Position numbers and translations under genes: made by a program
Shown here: positions 58,451 to 64,000 of the stretch, in pieces
Layout of the letters: every line of letters starts with the position of its first letter
Position numbering within the stretch: the first letter of the stretch is position 1
The notes under the pieces: model-generated
Told to the model about the DNA's origin: nothing
Database searches by the model: none
The model's input: the letters and a program-made list of their open reading frames with translations, nothing else
Assembly (NCBI RefSeq): GCF_900166625.1
Contig: NZ_LT800499.1
Coordinates: 3,940,541-4,004,540, forward strand
Length of the DNA: 64,000 nt
Direction of reading: 5' to 3'
Source: Halobacillus massiliensis
GTDB taxonomy: Bacteria > Bacillota > Bacilli > Bacillales > Halobacillaceae

Positions 58451-59305
58451 ATGTTGGATAAAGTGAAACATCATCAAAAAAAGTTTATATGGATTACGAT
58501 TTTATCCTTCGTAATGGGAGCATCCCTATTCTTTTTGAGCTCTACACCAACACGCTCCGAGCCGCCGTCTGTCGTGACACCAACTGTATTTGTACACGGT
58601 TATAAAGGCGGTCCTGGATCCTTTAATACAATGCTCGATCGATTCGAAGATAATAATTGGGGAAAGAAGCGAATGGTCATTTACGTAACGTCAGAAGGTA
58701 CAGTTAGAATTCGCGGAGGCATTCCTCATGACATGAATCCTTTCATACAAATCATTTTTGAAAATAACCGGGCAAGCATCGCTGATCAGACAAACTGGTT
58801 AAGAACCATTATGACGACCCTTCGACACGATTATGCGATTACACAGGTTAACTTAGTCGGTCATTCTATGGGCGGATTGGCATCCACTAACTTTCTGCTA
58901 AACAACCAGAAAGGCGATTATCCTGGAGTCCAGAAGTTAATCACAATCGGCAGTCCTTTTCTGGGAATTGGCCAGATGGAGTATTTTAATATAAATACAG
59001 GAGAAGCAACAGTAGACCTGCAGATAGAATCCAACGCCTTAGCTACAATGTTAAACAGTAAAGAGAATTTCGATGAAGAGATCCAGGCTCTTGCCATTGC
59101 AGGAGTTATCAATGAAAACGACCGAGAAGAAGAACATTGGGATGGACTTGTTACGAAGCAAAGTGCATTTGGCCTTCAGGGGATTGTTCCAGCTAAAAAC
59201 TATAATGCACTCGTGTTTACCGGTCCCGCAGCGACTCATTCAGGGCTGCATGAACATGAAGGTGTAGACAAAGCCGTGGCTGAATTTTTATGGAACATAC
59301 ATTAA
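58451..59305 (+). CDS. DUF915 alpha/beta hydrolase, exported lipase-like
   Basis: A 284-residue predicted secreted or membrane-anchored hydrolase. An N-terminal hydrophobic segment lies at 12-33. PTVFVHGYKGGPGSF forms the oxyanion region and GHSMGG (137-142, Ser139) is the nucleophile elbow. His in ATHSGLHE is a likely catalytic residue. The substrate is unknown. TTGGAGG precedes the ATG. A direct repeat TGTAAC-AAT-TGTAAC lies about 90 nt upstream. Confidence 0.88.
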   Translation: MLDKVKHHQKKFIWITILSFVMGASLFFLSSTPTRSEPPSVVTPTVFVHGYKGGPGSFNTMLDRFEDNNWGKKRMVIYVTSEGTVRIRGGIPHDMNPFIQIIFENNRASIADQTNWLRTIMTTLRHDYAITQVNLVGHSMGGLASTNFLLNNQKGDYPGVQKLITIGSPFLGIGQMEYFNINTGEATVDLQIESNALATMLNSKENFDEEIQALAIAGVINENDREEEHWDGLVTKQSAFGLQGIVPAKNYNALVFTGPAATHSGLHEHEGVDKAVAEFLWNIH

Positions 59306-59356
59306 AGAGGAGAACTCCCCGGTAAAAGGAGCTCTCACTTGAGAGCAGCTGTTATT

Positions 59357-59393
59357 AAAAGTTCCTTCACCTTTCTTGTGGAGGAACTTTTTT
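59357..59393. terminator. Bidirectional terminator after the DUF915 gene
   Basis: Stem AAAAGTTCCTTCAC/GTGGAGGAACTTTT, followed by TTATTTAT on the plus strand. Confidence 0.85.
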
Positions 59394-59395
59394 AT

Positions 59396-59920
59396 TTATA
59401 AATCTTGATAATCCCGCTTAACCACTCCTCCAATTGCACTCATAGTCTCATCTTTAAAATCCATAGGTACGGGCTGTGCGGATGGGTCTCTATAATAATA
59501 TTCCTTTTTGTCTTTTTGAGGTTGATATCCTAATTTCACTAACTTTTCCCCAAGCGAGTCCGGGATTTTGTCAATTCCGGATTGCTCCTTGAAATAATCT
59601 GTTGGATAAATTTTCACATCTACATCCCCTGCCCCCGCATGAACGACAAACAAATCCCTTGGCTGCTGAGTAATCCACTGACCTTTGGAAAACACAGAAA
59701 TACGAATTTTTTCAAGAGACGATATTCCTTCCAGATTTATCCCGAAAATTTCCATTATAACTCTTCGGACCTCAGACGGTGAGATTTTCTCGCCATAGTC
59801 CATCAAATATAAGTCCATTACTTGGACCTTGGATAAGTCTTTTATACAGGTCTTTGTGGCACAATTTCCATCCTGTCTGAGCGACCGCTCTACACGCCTG
59901 ATTATCTCTTCTGAATACAT
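59396..59920 (-). CDS. Uncharacterised protein (174 aa)
   Basis: I do not recognise this protein. It is soluble, slightly acidic, with no signal peptide. Two cysteines lie close together (Cys19 and Cys25: NCATKTC), followed by an E/K-rich middle with EIFGIN and VMDLYLMDYGE. The ORF starts with ATG after a weak GGGGAG. It lies alone between the DUF915 gene and repeat locus 4. Codon use looks like the neighbours, so I take it as real. Confidence 0.6.
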   Translation of the reverse strand: MYSEEIIRRVERSLRQDGNCATKTCIKDLSKVQVMDLYLMDYGEKISPSEVRRVIMEIFGINLEGISSLEKIRISVFSKGQWITQQPRDLFVVHAGAGDVDVKIYPTDYFKEQSGIDKIPDSLGEKLVKLGYQPQKDKKEYYYRDPSAQPVPMDFKDETMSAIGGVVKRDYQDL

Positions 59921-60358
59921 GTGATAATACTCCCCTTTTTTAAAGTTAACCTCTCTAATTAGTTATTCTCCAAATGGAACTTAAACCCTGCAATATTCTA
60001 CAAAAGTTGACAAGAAAACGGAACCTTTAGCTCATGACGGTTACTGGAACATTCTATTTTTGATCTTTTATATTATTTACCCGATTTACATACGCTTTCA
60101 CAAATAATTATCGTGGTTATTTTATGATTATTTGGTTATTTTTACTTAAAAGGCCTTCAGGAACCTGTTTTAAGTCTCTCAAGTGGGGAAAGTTAATTTC
60201 TTTTCTCATTATTATGAAAGCCGAGACGGGGGAATGACCTGCTATTCATGAGCGAACGGTGAACTTTCAGGCTAATGCAATCCACCCTTGGTCTGTACTC
60301 CCATCTTTCTTTCTCAAAAAAGGTGACCTCTGTTCCGTTTGCCTGAATATAGTGAACC

Positions 60359-60687
60359 GGTCCGGGGGAAACAACTCGCTTTCCATGGGCGAACGGTGAG
60401 TTTCCTCAGGCTAAAGCCTTCCGGGATCTCACCCTGTTCTTTTCTCCCATAAGAGTCTCGCCGTTTCCCCCGGCCCTTTATGTTTTTTAAGAGTAACGGA
60501 ACATTTAAGAATAGGGGATCGATCTCATGAGAGAGCTTACTGAGATTACAGCGTTCCGTGTCCACTATTCATGGTAATGCGGCAGGGAAATGGTGAGACT
60601 CCTGCTGGGAGAAGAGCCATGGTGAGATCCGCGAGCACAGCGAGCTAGCTCACGAGCTCCCCGCGGAAAGCGAGCTAATTCCCAGCC
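60359..60687 (+). repeat. Composite intergenic repeat, locus 4
   Basis: B module on the minus strand (60359-60476), a 104-nt centre, then an A module on the plus strand (60581-60687). Decayed relatives flank it: a B-like piece at about 60220-60320 and an A-like piece at about 60747-60835. The region 59921-60900 holds no visible gene; the ORF 60314-60565 is repeat sequence. Confidence 0.87.
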
Positions 60688-60901
60688 TCTTTGCTTCTTT
60701 CCAAAGTAAACGGAACAGTCTTTTCTCTTTTTTAAAAGTGAGAAAGTGAAAATGCGACAATCTTAAACTTCTTCAGGGAGATACAAAGTGAGACCCGTGT
60801 GTGCAACGATCTCACCGGCTCCTAAAACAGAGTAAGGGAAATTAAACTCATATTACAGGAAACGGAAGAAGCTGTGGAATGTTACTTGATAGGTTTTTAT
60901 A

Positions 60902-60928
60902 ATAAAAAAGAGCCGGGCATCCGGCTCT
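60902..60928 (-). terminator. Terminator of tcyP
   Basis: An 8-bp stem AGAGCCGG/CCGGCTCT with a 4-nt loop (60909-60928), followed by TTTTTTATT on the minus strand. Confidence 0.9.
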
Positions 60929-60935
60929 TCGAAGG

Positions 60936-62330
60936 TTAGATAGCAATATCTTTTTCAATTGCTTTTGGATCATTAAATTTCTCCCGATTGAATTTCCCAA
61001 GAATTCTTGAGGTCATCGTCCCTGAAGTCATTGCACCGTTTACATTTAAAGCGGTACGTCCCATATCAATTAACGGTTCTACGGAAATCAATAGGCCGGC
61101 TAATGCTACAGGAAGGTTCATGGATGATAACACAATAAGGGCAGCAAACGTAGCTCCTCCCCCTACACCGGCAACTCCAAATGAACTAATTCCAATTAAA
61201 AGAATTAATTGAATTAAAAATCCAGGACTCAGCGGATCAATGCCTACAGATGGGGCGATCATAACGGCAAGCATTGCAGGATAAATACCAGCACACCCAT
61301 TCTGTCCGATGGTGGCACCAAAAGAAGCAGACATATTGGCCGTTCCTTCGTCGACTCCGAGGCTGTTTTTCTGAGCTGAAATATTTAAAGGGATGGTTCC
61401 TGCACTAGATCTTGAAGTGAAAGCAAATCCTAATACCGGGAGCACTTTTCTTAAATACATAAACGGATTTAGTCCGCTTAATGCAATCAGTGCAAGGTGA
61501 AGAATAAACATAACGAGTAAGGCCGTATATGAAGCGAGAACAAATTTTCCAAGTTCTAGAATTCCGGCTACATTCGTCTGTGCTACAGTATTCGCCATCA
61601 ATCCCATAATTCCAATTGGAGTCAGTCGGAGGATTAATGTCACTATTCTCATGACGACAGCGTAAACCGCTTGAACACCTTTCGTGAAGACTGCAGCCTG
61701 CTCGGGGTTTTTTCTTCGGAGCCCAAGTACGGCAATGCCGACAATTGCTGAAAAGATAACTACAGCGATTGTAGAAGTCGCACGTTCACCTGTCATATCT
61801 AGAAACGGATTGGCAGGAATGAATTCAAGAATCTTTTCAGGTGTGCTCATATCCTGAAGATTTCCTAAATTCTCCTCCATATAAAGACCTCTGTCCTGTT
61901 CCTCTTGACCGGCTTCGATCTGGTCGGCATTTAAGTCAAATAAAAGCGAGCTTCCGACACCTACAAGGCCTGCCGCCATTGCCGTAGTGACTAGAATCCC
62001 AATAATCCATCCAGACATTCTGCCCAGCTCTGAAGCTTTCTCCAAATTAATAATTGCCTGGATGATAGATACCATTACAAGTGGAATGACGATCATCATC
62101 AGTAGTTTGACATAGCCGCTGCCCGCCAAACTGTACCAGTCTGTCGTCTGAGCTGCGATTTTGGATTCTGCACCAAACGCGGTCTGCAAATAAATACCTA
62201 AAATGATTCCAAATCCAAGACCTGCAAACACGCGTTTACTGAACGAAAAACTTTTTTGCTGCATTTTAATCAAGACAGCAATCAGAGCCACTAAAACCGC
62301 AACGTTTACAACTACTAATAATGTACTCAT
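60936..62330 (-). CDS. tcyP: L-cystine transporter TcyP (DAACS family)
   Basis: A 464-residue sodium-dependent cystine symporter with about eight membrane helices and re-entrant hairpins. Family signatures are FTSRSSAGTIPLN and the conserved GATIGQNGCAGIYPAML, and the total length equals B. subtilis TcyP (about 463). It takes up cystine as a sulphur source. AAGGGAGCTACACC precedes the ATG. It is a single gene with a terminator and a likely CymR-type site upstream. Confidence 0.93.
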   Translation of the reverse strand: MSTLLVVVNVAVLVALIAVLIKMQQKSFSFSKRVFAGLGFGIILGIYLQTAFGAESKIAAQTTDWYSLAGSGYVKLLMMIVIPLVMVSIIQAIINLEKASELGRMSGWIIGILVTTAMAAGLVGVGSSLLFDLNADQIEAGQEEQDRGLYMEENLGNLQDMSTPEKILEFIPANPFLDMTGERATSTIAVVIFSAIVGIAVLGLRRKNPEQAAVFTKGVQAVYAVVMRIVTLILRLTPIGIMGLMANTVAQTNVAGILELGKFVLASYTALLVMFILHLALIALSGLNPFMYLRKVLPVLGFAFTSRSSAGTIPLNISAQKNSLGVDEGTANMSASFGATIGQNGCAGIYPAMLAVMIAPSVGIDPLSPGFLIQLILLIGISSFGVAGVGGGATFAALIVLSSMNLPVALAGLLISVEPLIDMGRTALNVNGAMTSGTMTSRILGKFNREKFNDPKAIEKDIAI

Positions 62331-62380
62331 GGTGTAGCTCCCTTCTTGCGTTTAATAAAATATGAGTGCTGCTCAAAACT

Positions 62381-62404
62381 AATAATTCCGATAAGATGTA
62401 TCAG
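62381..62404 (-). promoter_or_regulatory. Possible CymR operator of tcyP
   Basis: On the minus strand the sequence ATACATCTTATCGGAATTAT resembles the core of the CymR consensus (AT...AT..GGAATT). It lies 10-30 nt after the -10 box of the tcyP promoter, where binding would block transcription. The match is partial and from memory of the consensus. Confidence 0.35.
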
Positions 62405-62413
62405 CATTCATAT

Positions 62414-62442
62414 TATTTAAACTTAATTTAAATCTATGTCAA
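62414..62442 (-). promoter_or_regulatory. Sigma-A promoter of tcyP
   Basis: A perfect -35 box TTGACA (62437-62442), a 17-nt spacer and -10 TAAATA (62414-62419). Confidence 0.55.
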
Positions 62443-62471
62443 TATTGAAGTAAACATCCTTGTTAGAAAGA

Positions 62472-62498
62472 AAAAATGCGCCAGAAGCGGCGCATTTT
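62472..62498 (-). terminator. Terminator of the two methyltransferase genes
   Basis: A 9-bp stem AAATGCGCC/GGCGCATTT with a 6-nt loop (62475-62498), followed by TTTC on the minus strand, 9 nt after the stop. Confidence 0.82.
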
Positions 62499-62507
62499 TG
62501 TTCCTGC

Positions 62508-63194
62508 TTATTCAACTGGTTTCTTTAAGATAAATACCCACATAAACGTTAAGGCCTGCTGTAAGTCACGCGGGAAGCTTGAGAGGTCTTTCCCTTCCGC
62601 CTCCCGCTTCCATACACCGTGTCCATCAATCAGTTCCCAGCCCGATTCTAAAGCTAACTGCTCAAACTCCCATGGCATCATCGTATTACAGATGACTTCC
62701 TCTCCGTATACGCGACGATAACTGTTTACTCTGGGTTTTGCTGTTGGCCCAAGGATCCCAATACACAAATTGCCGCCAGGCTTTAATATGCGCTTCATTT
62801 CCTTTAATCCTTCTGCTGGAACTTGCACCCATTCGAGACTGTTTATCGCCATAATTGCATCAAAGCTGTCATCCTTTAATGGAAGCGATACAAGATCGCC
62901 CTGAACAAATTGAAGCTTGTCTTCTTCCAACCTGCTTTTTGCACGTTTGATCATGTCCTCTGATATATCCACTCCAGTTACATTAAAACCAGTTTGAAAG
63001 AGCTTAAATGAGCCATATCCATCGCCACACCCGAGATCGGCCACAGTGCTTCCTTTTTCTATATACTGTTCCATAAAGGGAATGATTGTCTTCCGGCTGC
63101 CGCTGTCCCACATGGCACGGCTGTTGGTATTCCAAAATTCAGCTCGTTCATCCCACTGTTTTTCTGCCTCTTTATGCCAATTAAAAGATTTCAT
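62508..63194 (-). CDS. Class I SAM-dependent methyltransferase
   Basis: A 228-residue methyltransferase. Motif I is VADLGCGDGYGSFKL, and FDAIMAINSLEWVQVP and LKEMKRILKPGGNLCIGI follow at the usual spacing. It lacks a domain that shows the substrate. TAAGGAG lies before the ATG. It lies 13 nt after the second methyltransferase gene. Confidence 0.92.
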   Translation of the reverse strand: MKSFNWHKEAEKQWDERAEFWNTNSRAMWDSGSRKTIIPFMEQYIEKGSTVADLGCGDGYGSFKLFQTGFNVTGVDISEDMIKRAKSRLEEDKLQFVQGDLVSLPLKDDSFDAIMAINSLEWVQVPAEGLKEMKRILKPGGNLCIGILGPTAKPRVNSYRRVYGEEVICNTMMPWEFEQLALESGWELIDGHGVWKREAEGKDLSSFPRDLQQALTFMWVFILKKPVE

Positions 63195-63207
63195 TTTTTT
63201 ATTCTCC

Positions 63208-63954
63208 TTACTTTCGAGCTTTTAATATAAAGGTAGCAGGTACTTTACTCGCTTTAAAAGAAGAATAATAACGTTCCGAGTAAAACACATCTTCTTCAGA
63301 ACACTCGCACTCAATAAGCCTTTCTATCGTAAACCCTGCTTGAATGAGTTCATTTATGTAGGTACTCATCGTTCTCCGTTTCATTACAGCCTGAATACCC
63401 TCTTCTTTAAAGCTGTCAAAGACCCGATCCTGAGAGCTGGAGTAAGCCTGCTCCACTTCTATTCTACCTTCTTTGACATCCAATGTCGGGTAAAAAGGAT
63501 GCTCCCAGCTGAATACAAAGATTCCTCCCTTTTTTAAAGAGGAATACACTAAAGATAAAGTTTTTGGTAAATCCATCGTCCAGCCAAGAGCGTAAATTGA
63601 GTAGACGATATCGAAATGGTTACTTGGAAGTATCCCCTTTGCTTCTTCCATCGGACAGCAATGCAGGGAAACATATTCATAGGGGAGAAGCTTTCTTGCC
63701 GTTTGCAGCTGAGCCTCCGAAATATCAACTCCCCATAATTCTTTTGCTCCTTTATTTCTAACATATTCTAAAGAATGGCCGCTTCCACATCCAATATCAA
63801 GCACAGCAGTCTGATTGATATTTCCGAGCAGCTGAAGCTCTTCTTCATTTTGGCTATAGGGTCCGTAAAAAGGTAAAGCATCTTTTCCGTTAAAATGCTG
63901 AGCGATCGAATTCCAGCAGTTTTTATTAATGGTTAACGCCTTTTCTGCATCCAT
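63208..63954 (-). CDS. Class I SAM-dependent methyltransferase, second gene
   Basis: A 248-residue methyltransferase. Motif I is VLDIGCGSGHSLEYV, followed by WGVDISEAQLQTARKLLP, FDIVYSIYALGWTMDLPK and LKKGGIFVFSWEHPFYP. The C-terminal part (about 165-248) ends in an ordinary motif for small-molecule methyltransferases. GAGAAAGGTAGG precedes the ATG. The two genes form an operon with a shared terminator and may act on related substrates, though they are not close copies. Confidence 0.92.
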   Translation of the reverse strand: MDAEKALTINKNCWNSIAQHFNGKDALPFYGPYSQNEEELQLLGNINQTAVLDIGCGSGHSLEYVRNKGAKELWGVDISEAQLQTARKLLPYEYVSLHCCPMEEAKGILPSNHFDIVYSIYALGWTMDLPKTLSLVYSSLKKGGIFVFSWEHPFYPTLDVKEGRIEVEQAYSSSQDRVFDSFKEEGIQAVMKRRTMSTYINELIQAGFTIERLIECECSEEDVFYSERYYSSFKASKVPATFILKARK

Positions 63955-64000
63955 GAATATCCTACCTTTCTCCCTATAAAATTCGATATTGAAATAAGCG

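Noticed and set aside
62331-62470. SAM (S-box) riboswitch or T-box upstream of tcyP
   Set aside because: Neither the S-box core nor a T-box sequence is present in the leader; a promoter and a CymR-like site explain it better.

Overview
The window looks like a chromosome segment from an endospore-forming member of the Bacillaceae (Firmicutes), possibly a halophilic genus such as Halobacillus or a relative. The genus is a guess from overall gene style. The family rests on gene content: rRNA/tRNA arrays, a complete sigma-B stress module (rsbRA-rsbS-rsbT-rsbU-rsbV-rsbW-sigB-rsbX), the mazEF-type pair ndoAI/ndoA, acpS-nnr-ydcC-alr, cshA, the sporulation micro-gene cmpA and a YppG-like coat protein. 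As I recall, the order tRNA array - sprT-like - cmpA - tex - rsbX...rsbR - ndoA/ndoAI - alr - ydcC - acpS - rhomboid - cshA closely matches the Bacillus subtilis chromosome.

Region 1 (1-8750) is stable RNA, all on the minus strand. In transcription order it runs tRNA Asn-Ser-Glu-Asp-Gln-Lys-Leu-Leu, then Arg-Pro-Gly-Ile-16S-23S-5S, then ten tRNAs (Val-Thr-Lys-Leu-Gly-Leu-Arg-Pro-Gly-Ile) that run directly into a second 16S gene cut by the window edge. Consensus promoters lie upstream of Asn (up to three in tandem), Lys and Arg. None is visible between the 5S gene and the second 16S gene. The block 16S-Ile-Gly-Pro-Arg is duplicated almost perfectly.

Region 2 (8750-25000) is the conserved core: sprT-like, cmpA (missed by simple ORF calling), tex, the sigma-B operon with its internal sigma-B promoter, the toxin-antitoxin pair, alr, ydcC, nnr, acpS, a rhomboid protease, and cshA with a long leader that contains a terminator-like hairpin.

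Region 3 (25000-64000) is a mixed housekeeping and accessory region: EamA transporter, DegV/FakB, esterase, an ABC-F ATPase behind a leader peptide plus attenuator, MarR regulator, two lipid-kinase family proteins, an orphan HlyD-like adaptor with a membrane partner, LLM oxidoreductase, DUF368 (PopT-type) and TVP38 membrane proteins, Ohr, mtnU- and mtnE-like genes of methionine salvage, bacterial nitric oxide synthase, CoA-disulfide reductase family protein, aldehyde dehydrogenase, a CDF efflux pump with its CzrA-type sensor, cystine transporter TcyP and two SAM methyltransferases.

Four intergenic sites (about 22.9, 33.3, 49.0 and 60.4 kb) carry the same roughly 320-bp composite repeat. Each has two different long nested-hairpin modules of one shared design, set head to head around a central inverted repeat. 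This repeat and the ABC-F leader are the most interesting non-coding signals here. Many starts were moved from the longest ORF to the codon that follows a proper Shine-Dalgarno sequence. All family names come from reading the sequence and memory; no database search was run.
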